Part shown: positions 22,579-31,353 of the stretch, piece by piece
Position numbering within the stretch: position 1 is the first letter of the stretch
How the letters are laid out: each line of letters begins with the position of its first letter
NCBI RefSeq assembly: GCF_008064635.1
Contig: NZ_VRYZ01000002.1
Coordinates: 496,001 to 560,000 of the forward strand
Direction of reading: 5' to 3'
Source of the DNA: Parahaliea aestuarii
GTDB taxonomy: Bacteria; Pseudomonadota; Gammaproteobacteria; Pseudomonadales; Halieaceae
Length of the DNA: 64,000 nt
The notes under the pieces: generated by a model
The model's input: only the letters and a program-made list of their open reading frames with translations
Database searches by the model: none
Told to the model about the DNA's origin: nothing
Translations under genes and position numbers: made by a program

Positions 22579-25059
22579 TCAGAAGTTGACGCGCACACCC
22601 ACCAGGTAGCGGCGGCCGAAGCTCTCGCTCTGGTTGATGGTGCCGTTGCCGGCGTAGCGCACATCGGTTTCGTCGGTCAGGTTGTTGGCGTTGGCATAGA
22701 GGGAGATCGCCGTCTGGTCCCAGTTGATCGGCAGGGTGTAAACCACGGAGAGGTCAACCCGCTCCTGCTCGCCCCAGTATTCACTCGGGTCCTCGATGGG
22801 CGAGATCCACTCGTCGCGGTACTGGTAGTTCAGGCGTACCGACACATCGTACTTCTCGTAAAACAGGGAGGCGTTGTAGACCAGGTCCGAAGTGCCGGGC
22901 AGGTCGAGGGTGCGCCCGTCCAGGGTCTTGAACTCGGACTCCATCACGGTGACGTTGGCGCTGATACCCAGGCCGTCGAAGGGCGCCGGCAGCACCTCTT
23001 CCGCCAGGGCGATGGCGTTCAGTTCCAGCCCCTGCATCATGCCGTCCCTGCCGTTCACCGCCCCCTGGAATTCCCACTGCTCACCGGCCGCCGCCGGGAA
23101 GTAGATACCCCCGTCGATGGTGGACACGTCGGTGTAGATGACGTTGTCAATCTCGCGGTAGAAGGCGCCGGCGGACAGGATACTGGCCGGGGCGAAGTAC
23201 CACTCGATGGAAGTGTCAAAACCAATGGCATCTTCCGCATCAAGCGTCGGGTTGCCGCCGGTGACGGTCTGCTCGGTCACATCCACGCTGGCCGCGGCGC
23301 GCCACTCGTTGTAGGTGGGGCGGTTGACACCGGTAGAAGCGGAAATACGCCACTTCAGGTCTTCCGCCAGGTCGACATTGACGTGGACACTGGGCAGATA
23401 GTGGGTGAAGTCATCCTCTACCTTCAGCGGTACCTCGTTGAGGGTGCCACTGCTGCTGTAGTCCGTCTGTTCCACCCGCAGGCCGGCGACCACATTGCCC
23501 CAGCTGAACTCCGAGCGCAGCATGCCGTACACGGCCAGGATGTCCTCTTCGATGGCGATCCTGTTCTCCGGGGCGATCAGGCCGTCGGTGGAGAGGTCCG
23601 CCGCGCTGGCCCAGGCATAGTAGAGACCGGCGTTGTTGTAATAGGTGCCGCCGATGGTGTTGCTGGTGTTGGCATCCCACAGCTCGCCGGTGTTGTAGTC
23701 CTCAATGTTGATCCCGGCGGGGAAAGCGCCCAATACCGGCTGGGCAATAAAACCATCGGCTTCCCGGTCATCCCACTTGGCGCCGAGTGACAGGGTGGAG
23801 GACAGGCCGAACAGGGTGAGGTCGCGGCTGGCGTCGACCTTGTACTGGGTAGCCTCGATATCCAGCGACTGCACATAGTGCAGGCCGAAGGTCTGGGCGT
23901 ACTGGATGTCCGACAGGTTTCCGGGCAGGAAAACCTTCGGGTCCTGTATATCGCTGAGGTCGTAGTCCGCCATGGTGAAGCCGCCCACGCTGTAGGGGAT
24001 GGGCAGATCCATATTGGACGAGGTTTCGGTGTAGTTTACGCGGCCTTCCAGGAACCAGTTCCCGGCCTGCATGTCTGCGCCAAGGGTGGAGGTCTCGGTG
24101 GAGTTCTCGTAGAGCCCCTCTTCCAGGTTGCGCGCTACCAGCATCGCGACGTTCTCCCCGGTGGTCCCGACAGCCTGCTCCAGCGGGGAAAACGCGAACT
24201 GGTTGCGCTCTTCGTGGTCCTGGAACTCGCTGTACAGGGTGGAGGCAAACACGCGCTGAATCGCACCGTCACCACGGAATTCGAGGCGCCCGCCATAGCT
24301 TTTGTCTTCGCGCTTGATCCTGTAGCTGCGGAAGTCGAGTTCGTTCACCAGCAACTGGCCGTTGGCGTCGCGGTCCAGGTCGTACTCGCGGTTGTCGGTC
24401 ACCTGCTCGCGGCTGTTCTCGGAACCGAAGGCCATCACCCCGAAGTTGTCGTTGGACCAGGAGCCGCGCAGGGCGTACTTCTCGATGTCGCCGTCGCCCA
24501 GTTCCTGCTGGCCGGTGCCCACATCCGCCGCCATGGAAAAACCCTCACTGTCGAAAGGGCTGAAGGTATGGATGTTGATAAAGCCAGCCACCGATTCGCC
24601 GGGCATGCTGGGCAACACCGCCTTGTTGGCCTCGATGCGGCGGGTAATCACCGAGGGGAAGCTGTCGAAACGCGGGATGCGGCCATTCTCGGCGCCGGGC
24701 ACATCGATACCGTCAAAGGCGATGGTGGTGTAGCGGAACGGCGCACCGCGCAGGTTGATGTAGCGCGCCTGGCCCTGGTCGCGCTCGATGGCGAGGCCCG
24801 GCAAACGGCCGAGGGAGTCCGCCAGGTTCTGGTCCGGGAACTGGCCAATGGTATCGGCGGAGACGATGTCCACGTAGTTGTCGGCCAGGCGCTTGGCGTC
24901 GAGTGAGGCCTGCTGGCTGTCGCGGATGGGAGTGGCCGTTACCAGCACCTCCTCCAGTTTAACGGTGTCCTGGGCCATGGCCGGCGCGCCGATGGCGGCA
25001 GCCACCGCCAGTGCCAGCGGCAGGCGGCGGGATAACATTTGGCTACATTGCATACTCAT
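22579..25059 (-). CDS. TonB-dependent receptor (predicted organophosphate uptake)
   Basis: 826 residues. A signal peptide (AVAAAIGAPAMAQD) is followed by a TonB-box-like segment (VKLEEVLVTATPI), a plug domain (IGQFPDQNLADSLGRLPGLAI, YINLRGAPFRYTTIAFDG, VAGFINIHTF) and a 22-strand-type barrel ending in YLVGVRVNF. It imports a ligand across the outer membrane with TonB energy. The ligand is unknown, but the co-operonic phosphatase and a Pho-box-like site upstream suggest a phosphorylated compound. It has no N-terminal signalling extension of the FecA type. Confidence 0.9.
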   Translation of the reverse strand: MSMQCSQMLSRRLPLALAVAAAIGAPAMAQDTVKLEEVLVTATPIRDSQQASLDAKRLADNYVDIVSADTIGQFPDQNLADSLGRLPGLAIERDQGQARYINLRGAPFRYTTIAFDGIDVPGAENGRIPRFDSFPSVITRRIEANKAVLPSMPGESVAGFINIHTFSPFDSEGFSMAADVGTGQQELGDGDIEKYALRGSWSNDNFGVMAFGSENSREQVTDNREYDLDRDANGQLLVNELDFRSYRIKREDKSYGGRLEFRGDGAIQRVFASTLYSEFQDHEERNQFAFSPLEQAVGTTGENVAMLVARNLEEGLYENSTETSTLGADMQAGNWFLEGRVNYTETSSNMDLPIPYSVGGFTMADYDLSDIQDPKVFLPGNLSDIQYAQTFGLHYVQSLDIEATQYKVDASRDLTLFGLSSTLSLGAKWDDREADGFIAQPVLGAFPAGINIEDYNTGELWDANTSNTIGGTYYNNAGLYYAWASAADLSTDGLIAPENRIAIEEDILAVYGMLRSEFSWGNVVAGLRVEQTDYSSSGTLNEVPLKVEDDFTHYLPSVHVNVDLAEDLKWRISASTGVNRPTYNEWRAAASVDVTEQTVTGGNPTLDAEDAIGFDTSIEWYFAPASILSAGAFYREIDNVIYTDVSTIDGGIYFPAAAGEQWEFQGAVNGRDGMMQGLELNAIALAEEVLPAPFDGLGISANVTVMESEFKTLDGRTLDLPGTSDLVYNASLFYEKYDVSVRLNYQYRDEWISPIEDPSEYWGEQERVDLSVVYTLPINWDQTAISLYANANNLTDETDVRYAGNGTINQSESFGRRYLVGVRVNF

Positions 25060-25128
25060 TTCGCTGTACTCCTGAGGGTCGAAAAATGCACTGGATGCGT
25101 TCGATGGGGAGGAGTATCGAGAGTAAAT

Positions 25129-25146
25129 ATGAGGGTTTTGTTACAG
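25129..25146 (-). promoter_or_regulatory. Pho-box-like element before the TonB receptor
   Basis: The minus strand reads CTGTAACAAAACCCTCAT, 14 of 18 matches to the PhoB box CTGTCATAAAACTGTCAT. GATACT, a fair -10 hexamer, begins 10 nt after it, the spacing used by PhoB-activated promoters. It lies about 70 nt before the ATG at 25059. Confidence 0.5.
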
Positions 25147-25205
25147 GTGGGGGGAAACCCGCGCTGGAGATGTCTCTAAATGTTTTTTTCTTTATCTTCA
25201 GTGCC

Positions 25206-26456
25206 TTATGAATACGAGGCAGGTGTTGCGGGGATGTCTATGGCGCCTGCTGCAGCGCATTGCGGACCCTCGTCCACCCGAATCTGCGCCGCGTCTGTCA
25301 CAATCCGGTAACGGGAGCGGGCGGTGCGCGCATCGCGCTCACCCTCGAATAGAAAGTCGGCCGCCAGTTCCTCACCCAGCAGGCCGGTGAGGTGTTCCTT
25401 CACCTTGCTGCGGTTCTGGTCCAGGGTGCGCGACCGCAGCCCCTTCTCACGCAGATCGCGGGCCGCCTTGCCGTGCCCTTCGTAGGCCTCCATCAACGCC
25501 AGCACTTCCGCCGCCCCCTCGTGGTCTGCCCGGTTGGAGGGCGGATTGGCGAACCAGCCCCCGGCGTCGCCGGCGCCGTCGCGCAGGCGGCGCCTGGCGT
25601 ACCAGAGGTAATAGATAAAGGGCGTGCTGGGCAGACGCAGGTCGAGGCCGTGAACACTAACGCGGCAATCCCGCGGATGGAATACCAGTTGCGCCGGGGC
25701 CAGCGCCACCGCCAGCGCCCGCTCCGCATCGCCCTCGAAAAGCTGCAGGGCGCGAAGAAACCAGGGTAGTTGCGCTGCGGTCAGTGCCTGTGCGCGCACC
25801 GAGCCTGCCCAGCGAAAGGCCTGCATCTGCGGGTTGAGGCCGCCATCTCCAGCTTGCGCCAGCAGAGCATCGAGTAGCTGTATTTGACTGTCGGAGAGAT
25901 CATCCACTGCGGCAGTCGCCCGCAGTGCCTGGCGCCGGCTCGCCCCCGCCGTGCGCAGGGCGTCAACATAGGCTCTTCGCCGCGCCGACAGGGGTGCGGG
26001 CAACGCCAGCAGCAGGGCCGCGACCAGGCCTGTCAGCGCGCCCTGGCTCGCCAGCAGCCAGGGCCAGTTGCGCTGGCACTGCAGGCCCAGCTCGAGCTGA
26101 CGGCCCATCTCGCCCTGCCGCCAGGCGAGCGCCAGGCGTTGCTCCCCTGCCCCGGCGCGTGCAATCTGTTCGCCCTGCAAACTGAGCACGCGCGCGCTGC
26201 AATGGGCCAGCGGGCCCGGCTGGCGCAGCTGTAAATTCACCAGATCCCGGTCAATCTCCATGGCCAGGTGACGCCAGGAAAAACTCTCGCCCTCCCAGCC
26301 GGGAATGGCGTCCGCCAATAGCTCCGGCAGTTGCCTGCCGAGCTCGCTGTGCACCTGGTGACGTATTGACCAGTCCGACAAGCCCACACTGCACACCATC
26401 AGCAGCAGCCAGGCGCCGGCTCCCAGCGTCAGGTGTGGCCAGCGCAGGCGCCTCAC
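25206..26456 (-). CDS. Membrane-anchored protein with C-terminal winged-helix-like domain (putative regulator)
   Basis: 416 residues from a GTG start that overlaps the previous stop by 4 nt (GTGA). TM helix 1 is at about 9-28 (LTLGAGAWLLLMVCSVGL), a periplasmic part of about 100 residues follows, TM helix 2 is at about 132-155, then a cytoplasmic part. The last 150 residues (HGLDLRLPSTPFIYYLWYARRR ... LDQNRSKVKEHLTGLLGEEL ... ARSRYRI) resemble a winged-helix DNA-binding domain with its final beta-hairpin, but this is a weak visual match. I infer a one-component membrane regulator partnered with the solute-binding-like protein encoded immediately upstream. No exact family is recognised. Confidence 0.6.
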   Translation of the reverse strand: MRRLRWPHLTLGAGAWLLLMVCSVGLSDWSIRHQVHSELGRQLPELLADAIPGWEGESFSWRHLAMEIDRDLVNLQLRQPGPLAHCSARVLSLQGEQIARAGAGEQRLALAWRQGEMGRQLELGLQCQRNWPWLLASQGALTGLVAALLLALPAPLSARRRAYVDALRTAGASRRQALRATAAVDDLSDSQIQLLDALLAQAGDGGLNPQMQAFRWAGSVRAQALTAAQLPWFLRALQLFEGDAERALAVALAPAQLVFHPRDCRVSVHGLDLRLPSTPFIYYLWYARRRLRDGAGDAGGWFANPPSNRADHEGAAEVLALMEAYEGHGKAARDLREKGLRSRTLDQNRSKVKEHLTGLLGEELAADFLFEGERDARTARSRYRIVTDAAQIRVDEGPQCAAAGAIDIPATPASYS

Positions 26457-27346
26457 GGGCAGTGAATCCCGTCGGCGACCCTGCCACCCGCGGGAAACAG
26501 GGCGGAGGTCGCTTCGAGCGCCGCCAGCAGGTCGCAGTCGACGCCGCTGCCCACCAGCGATTTGCGCACATACCAGGTGCCCGAGGGCACATTATTGTCG
26601 ATCAGTAAATGGTGCTCGTAGGGCAGGCCAAAGCCGTCGACGACAAACAGCGGGCTGCTGATCAGGTCCACTTCCCCGGTGGCAAAGGCGCGGTACAACG
26701 CCTGGGGGTCGGGGAACAGTCGCAGCTGGTCCCTGCCCAGTTGGAGACCGGCGCGGTTGAGGGCGTTCATCGGTCGCTGGTAGTAGGTCTGGCTGGTGGT
26801 ATCGGCGAGCAGTCCCACCACCCTGCCTTCCAGGTACTGCTGACTCATTGCCGGCGCCGCCCCGTTGCTCAGCCAGTAAAGCGGATAGTTCGGGGTTTGC
26901 AGCAGCGCTTGGTAGTACTCGAAGAACTCCGGAACCATGCCTTCCACCAGATGGCGTCGATTCCAGAACAGGTCGTAACGCCCCTCCAGGATATCGCGGG
27001 CTGAGAGAAAACTGCGCGGCCGCCAGCGGATCTCGGCACCGGCGAAACGCTCCGCCACCGTTCGACCTTGGCAGCTCAGGCTGGCCAGGTCCTCGGCATA
27101 GGCATCGGTCAGGCTCAACAACTGCAGGGTCGGCTTGCCGGCCGGGTCCGGGGTGCTGCAGGCAAAACTCTGGTAGTCACTCAGCGGCAGCGGCGCCAGG
27201 CGCGGCAGGCTGAGCAGCGTACTCGCGGCGGCGGCACACAGGGCGATCAGCAGCGCAGGCAACCAGTGTCGCGGATGGCGCCGGGCAAGCGGGATGGGCG
27301 GGAACAGAGACACAGGCCTTGGGTACCGCAAACAAAACGCCAGCAT
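26453..27346 (-). CDS. Membrane-anchored solute-binding-like (Venus-flytrap) protein
   Basis: Up to 297 residues: a basic N-terminus, one hydrophobic helix (LPALLIALCAAAASTLLSL) and then a periplasmic domain that looks like a type-2 substrate-binding fold of the PhnD-like kind: LQLLSLTDAYAEDLASL, ARDILEGRYDLFWNRR, GRVVGLLADTTSQTYYQ, LYRAFATGEVDLISSP, then a Cys-rich end. No ABC permease is nearby, so it probably senses rather than transports. ATG 27346 abuts a Pho-box-like sequence, so a promoter there would place the true start further in; GTG 27313 is the best alternative. Confidence 0.6.
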   Translation of the reverse strand: MLAFCLRYPRPVSLFPPIPLARRHPRHWLPALLIALCAAAASTLLSLPRLAPLPLSDYQSFACSTPDPAGKPTLQLLSLTDAYAEDLASLSCQGRTVAERFAGAEIRWRPRSFLSARDILEGRYDLFWNRRHLVEGMVPEFFEYYQALLQTPNYPLYWLSNGAAPAMSQQYLEGRVVGLLADTTSQTYYQRPMNALNRAGLQLGRDQLRLFPDPQALYRAFATGEVDLISSPLFVVDGFGLPYEHHLLIDNNVPSGTWYVRKSLVGSGVDCDLLAALEATSALFPAGGRVADGIHCP

Positions 27347-27364
27347 AAGACAGATTTATGACAA
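27347..27364 (-). promoter_or_regulatory. Strong Pho-box-like element before the sensor-pair genes
   Basis: The minus strand reads TTGTCATAAATCTGTCTT, 16 of 18 matches to the PhoB consensus allowing its degenerate positions. A further GTCAT 11 nt upstream and TGTCTT 11 nt downstream give the 11-bp direct-repeat periodicity of PhoB sites. Confidence 0.65.
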
Positions 27365-27777
27365 CTCCATGACGCGCGGATTGCGATACCACCTTGCCCG
27401 CCCGGCATTTGCCACCACCCGCCGCCGGCGCTACAGCGGCCCGCCCTCGCCCACCGACTCGCAACATGACGTGTCGTTTACAAGATAAAGTCGGGATTGG
27501 ACAACTTTTGCCAGAAACCGTGAACGGCCTTGATACAACTCAGGGCAGCTTGAACCCACACCTCAAAGCGGTCGAAACTGCGATTGAGTACGCAATAAAT
27601 ATTCTCCTGTTATATGCAGGAGGAATTATGTGATTCAGTTCCTATTCGGTTTGCAAATATCAGAATATATTCAGGTCTCAGCGGGGGAGGGGGCAGAAAA
27701 GTCGACCCTCCAAGCTCAACAAATCAACAGGTGAGAAATCAACCAGCGAAAGCAAGTGGGTATAAGAGGAGCGAAGA
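27365..27777. other. Intergenic region, no gene seen
   Basis: About 410 nt between the divergent Pho-box gene and the PilZ gene. Part of it is AT-richer than the surroundings (27590-27680). Short open frames lack good starts and conserved features. The promoters of both flanking genes must lie here; TTGAGT near 27583 is a possible -35 for the PilZ gene, without a convincing -10. Confidence 0.4.
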
Positions 27778-28311
27778 GTGGAAACCATCAAGTTCGGCCA
27801 CTTCGCTGTATCTGATCGTGATGCAGGTATAGCGTTCAGGATAAACTACGGCGAGACTGCCGACATCGAAACTTCCGATATTCCTGTACTTATTGATTTT
27901 CTAAAGAAGCACCTGAATGAAAGCGCCAACAGGCGATCCAGCTGGCGACTGCCCCTATCGAGTCTCCGTGACACTGAGGCAGACCAGCTGCGAATCACCA
28001 TTCTCTCTGGCGAAGTCGAGCAGGTAGTTACTCCGATCGATATTTCGCTCACGGGTATGTTCATTCATGCGCCACTTCCCGTCGGTGAGACAGGCGAGCA
28101 CATTGACCTGGAAATAGAATTTGGCGGTAGCAGAGTAGAACTGCGCGGACTGATTGTGCGGCAAGACAAGTCGATGACACGTTGCGGTCTACAGTTCGTA
28201 GGTTGCATGGATAGCGAAGGCACTCCCTGCCCGCCGACTGAACTCAGTGAAATCTTTTACCAACTGGAGCAGGTATGGTTGGATAAGAAACTGGCTTTGG
28301 AGTGGAGATGA
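27778..28311 (+). CDS. PilZ-domain protein
   Basis: 177 residues. The first 50 are unassigned. A PilZ domain follows, with the c-di-GMP-binding signature RRSSWR (RxxxR type) near residue 52, then PIDISLTGMFI (D-x-S-x-x-G) near residue 95 and a beta-barrel (VGETGEHIDLEIEFGGSRVELRGLIVR). It probably responds to cyclic di-GMP; the target is unknown. The GTG start has a good AGAGGAG site 6-7 nt upstream. It stands alone; the 270 nt downstream to cbpM hold no supported gene. Confidence 0.8.
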   Translation: METIKFGHFAVSDRDAGIAFRINYGETADIETSDIPVLIDFLKKHLNESANRRSSWRLPLSSLRDTEADQLRITILSGEVEQVVTPIDISLTGMFIHAPLPVGETGEHIDLEIEFGGSRVELRGLIVRQDKSMTRCGLQFVGCMDSEGTPCPPTELSEIFYQLEQVWLDKKLALEWR

Positions 28312-28584
28312 CAGGCGTCTCAATTCAAGCTGAATGTGACCGCAACCCGGCCAATCGTTGTTACCTGCGCAGCTTGGTACGGACATGGGCTCTTACTTTG
28401 CGAGCTCTTTGATAAGCAACAAAAGCGTGCCCGTATATATTCAGCGACCTGCAATACGCTTGGCATTTGCGTGTAGGTAGGTAATGAGCTGCGCATATTA
28501 CGGCGACCTTCGGCCGGGGCATAAATGTTCGCTTCGTGACGAAAGTAGCCAGGCCCACTACGTCCTGTGAGTTCAACCGGCCGC
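28312..28584. other. Intergenic region, no gene seen
   Basis: About 270 nt between the convergent PilZ and cbpM genes. I see no conserved reading frame, no RNA gene and no clear terminator. Confidence 0.35.
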
Positions 28585-28893
28585 TCAATCCTGCGCCAGG
28601 AAGCGCTGTAACTGCTGCCGCAGCTGCCTGTTCTCGCGACGCAGGCGGTCGCGCTGGCGCAGCAGATCGACCAGCATCGCCGTCGCCACCCAGTCCAGGT
28701 CCAGATCGCGATGCAGCCGCACTGCCTTCTGCATCCACAGGGCCGAGGTAGTATCGAACTCCCAGTCGCGGGCCCGGCCACCGGCGGCCGGTCGGGCGAT
28801 GCCCTGCTCGACAATGGTTATTACCTGCTCTTCGGTGACGCCCTCGCGTTCACAGAACTCGCGCGCCGTGATGCGCATAATGCTGGTACTCAT
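28585..28893 (-). CDS. cbpM: Chaperone modulator CbpM
   Basis: 102 residues of the MerR-like CbpM family: [25 protein letters not shown], an aromatic-rich middle ([25 protein letters not shown]) and a C-terminal coiled helix. CbpM binds the J-domain of CbpA and blocks its co-chaperone and DNA-binding activity. The ATG overlaps the cbpA stop by 4 nt (ATGA), the usual arrangement. Confidence 0.85.
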   Translation of the reverse strand: MSTSIMRITAREFCEREGVTEEQVITIVEQGIARPAAGGRARDWEFDTTSALWMQKAVRLHRDLDLDWVATAMLVDLLRQRDRLRRENRQLRQQLQRFLAQD

Positions 28894-29837
28894 GTCGACG
28901 CCCTCCACTCGGCCCGCGCATCGAAGTCCAGCTCCTCGGACAGGGACTGCCACAACTCCCGGGCCCTGTCGCTGGACGTTGTGGGCATGGTCACCTTCAG
29001 TACCGCGTAGAGATCACCTCTGCCCGCCTTGCTCACCAGGCCCTTGCCCTTGATGCGCAGCTTGCGTCCGGCCTGGCTGTTTGGCGCCACAGTCACCGTC
29101 ACCCTGCCATCGAGGGTAGGCACTGTCACCCTGGCGCCCAGGGCTGCTTCCCAGGGCGCAAGCGGCACGGTCACCAGCAGGTCGTGGCCCTGCACGTCGA
29201 ACAGCGGGTGGGGTACCAGGCGGATATGCAGGTAGAGGTCCCCGTCGGGGGCGCCACCCTCACCGGGTACGCCCTGCCCGCGCAGCCGGATGCGTTCACC
29301 TTCTGTGACTCCCGCGGGAATGGTCACCTTCAGCGATTTGCGACGGCTGACCCGGCGGCCGTTCTCTATGACTGGCAACGCGTATTCCACCGGCTTTTGC
29401 GTGTCTGCCAGGGTCTCTTCCAGGAACACCGGCATTTCGATTTCCACATCCTGGCCGCGCCGGCCCCGCGGGGCACCGCCCCCGGCGCCAGCGGATTCGA
29501 AGTCCGCGCCGAAAATGCTGTTAAAGAAGTCGGAAAAGTCACCGCTGAAGTGGTGGCCGCCGGCACCCGCCCGGGACTGCCAGCCCGGCGGCGGTTCGAA
29601 CCCGCGGCCGCCACCGGCACTGCCGTAGCGTCGCAGTTCGTCGAATTCGGCGCGGCGGGTATCGTCGCCCAGCACTTCCCAGGCTTCCGCCACCTCCTTG
29701 AACTTCTCCTCGGCATCCTCACCCGGGTTCAGGTCCGGGTGGTACTTGCGCGCCAGCCTGCGATAGGCGGCCTTGATATCCGCCTTCTCCGCATCCGGCT
29801 CCACACCGAGAATGGCATAGTAATCCTTGAATTCCAT
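28890..29837 (-). CDS. cbpA: DnaJ-family co-chaperone CbpA
   Basis: 315 residues. An N-terminal J-domain with the HPD motif (KYHPDLNPG) is followed by a Gly/Phe-rich linker ([16 protein letters not shown]) and two DnaJ C-terminal substrate domains ([31 protein letters not shown]). It has no zinc-finger, as expected for CbpA rather than DnaJ. It stimulates DnaK and is controlled by the co-encoded CbpM. I saw no convincing sigma32 promoter upstream; the inverted repeat TGCCCG-N9-CGGGCA lies at 29935-29955. Confidence 0.9.
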   Translation of the reverse strand: MEFKDYYAILGVEPDAEKADIKAAYRRLARKYHPDLNPGEDAEEKFKEVAEAWEVLGDDTRRAEFDELRRYGSAGGGRGFEPPPGWQSRAGAGGHHFSGDFSDFFNSIFGADFESAGAGGGAPRGRRGQDVEIEMPVFLEETLADTQKPVEYALPVIENGRRVSRRKSLKVTIPAGVTEGERIRLRGQGVPGEGGAPDGDLYLHIRLVPHPLFDVQGHDLLVTVPLAPWEAALGARVTVPTLDGRVTVTVAPNSQAGRKLRIKGKGLVSKAGRGDLYAVLKVTMPTTSSDRARELWQSLSEELDFDARAEWRAST

Positions 29838-30013
29838 AGCCCCTTCCGCACGCTCCGCTTGTCTTCATTACAGCAGGCATTTCACCCGCCGCCAACACCA
29901 ACTCCGATATGGTGCTGACGGCGCGGGATGCAAGTGCCCGCTAGTCGCACGGGCATTTGCGGGTACCGGCAGCAGACGCTAAAGTGGCCCGCCGCCGGCT
30001 ACAGACAATACGC

Positions 30014-31249
30014 ATGACCTCGCCCGAACCGCCCAGCACCCACTCCGGCCGCACAAGCCCCTTTGCCGAGCCGGTGTTCCGGCGCTACTTCCTGGCGATG
30101 TGCTTTTCCACCATGGGCACCTGGGTGACGCGCTTCCTGATCGGCTGGAGTGCCTGGGAGCTCACCCACGCCGCCCTATGGGTGGGCATCGCCAGTGCGG
30201 TGATGTTGCTGCCGACCTTTGTCCTCTCGCCGGTGTTCGGGGTACTGGCGGATCGCATCAACCCGCGCAACGGCCTGATGGTGACCCTGACGTCCCAGGC
30301 TCTGCTGGGCGCGCTGGCGGCCACGACCATGGCACTGGGCCTGTTCTCCCTGACGCCATTGCTGATCGTTGCCCTGGCCACCGGCGCCATTGCCGCCGCC
30401 CACTCGCCCCTGCGCCTGACCCTGATCCCCCTGCTGGTGAGCCGTTCCGCCCTGCCCGGGGCCATCGGCATTTCCGCCATGGTATTCAACCTGGCGCGCA
30501 TCCTCGGCCCGGCGCTGGCCGGGGCGCTGCTGGCGGGCACCGGTGGCGCAGTGACTTTCGGGGTCGGTGCCGGACTGTTCGCCGGTAGTGCGCTGGCCAT
30601 ACGCCGGGTACGCTGCCGCGATGAGCGAGTCCCGCCGGCCAGGTCACCGGTGTGGCAGCAGTTCAGGGAAGGACTTTCCTTTTCCATCGCCCAGCCCGTC
30701 GTGCGCCTGACCCTCCTGCTCACCCTGGTCAACGGCCTGCTGGGACGCACAGTGATCGAGCTGCTGCCGGCCCTGTCGGGCCGCCTGCTGGCAGGCGACG
30801 CCGCCACCCTGGCGGTGCTCACCGCGGCCGCCGGCGCCGGCTCCATTCTCGGCGGCCTGGCGATGACCCGCCTGAGCGGCAGCGAATCGGTATTGTCACC
30901 GCTGGTCTTCGGCTGCCTGACCGTGGCGGCCCTGGTGCTGTTGCCGGCACCACTGGCCGGCGGCATTGCCAGCGTGGCGGCCATAGTGCTGGTGCTGAGC
31001 CTCGTCACCACGGTTGCCGGCACCGGCTGCCAGGCACTGACCATGCTCGGTGTGCCGGACAACTACCGCGGCCGGGTACTGAGCCTGTGGACGGTACTGA
31101 CCATGGGCTCCCCCGCCATCGGCAGCCTGGTCATGGGCGCGCTGGCGGATCGCATCGGCTTTGCGCCGGTTCTGGTGGGCTTCGGCCTGGCCACCCTGCT
31201 GGTAGTGACGTGGCTGTGGCGGGGGCGACAGGCGGCCAAACAAGGCTGA
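30014..31249 (+). CDS. MFS transporter, EntS/MFS_3-like exporter
   Basis: 411 residues and about 12 helices. Features include an N-terminal FRRYFLAMCFSTMGTWVTRF, the MFS motif VFGVLADRINPRNGL and NYRGRVLSLWTVLTMGSPAIGSLVMGALADR, typical of the EntS-like MFS_3 group. Members export siderophores, drugs or other small molecules; the substrate is unknown. I chose ATG 30014 because the conserved region begins about 20 residues later. Confidence 0.75.
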   Translation: MTSPEPPSTHSGRTSPFAEPVFRRYFLAMCFSTMGTWVTRFLIGWSAWELTHAALWVGIASAVMLLPTFVLSPVFGVLADRINPRNGLMVTLTSQALLGALAATTMALGLFSLTPLLIVALATGAIAAAHSPLRLTLIPLLVSRSALPGAIGISAMVFNLARILGPALAGALLAGTGGAVTFGVGAGLFAGSALAIRRVRCRDERVPPARSPVWQQFREGLSFSIAQPVVRLTLLLTLVNGLLGRTVIELLPALSGRLLAGDAATLAVLTAAAGAGSILGGLAMTRLSGSESVLSPLVFGCLTVAALVLLPAPLAGGIASVAAIVLVLSLVTTVAGTGCQALTMLGVPDNYRGRVLSLWTVLTMGSPAIGSLVMGALADRIGFAPVLVGFGLATLLVVTWLWRGRQAAKQG

Positions 31250-31353
31250 CCAGGTACCTTCCGCTACTGCCGCCGGGACAACTCTGGTAATGTTCCGCCT
31301 GTCGCGCGCAAGCCGCCCGCCCGCCGTCAAGCCATACAGCCACATCGGAATTC

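Noticed and set aside
27614-27832. 72-codon frame before the PilZ gene
   Set aside because: It overlaps the PilZ start, which has the better ribosome-binding site, and shows no conserved pattern.
29935-29955. TGCCCG-N9-CGGGCA as a terminator or heat-shock element near cbpA
   Set aside because: There is no U-tract and no sigma32 or CIRCE consensus, so I only mention it with cbpA.
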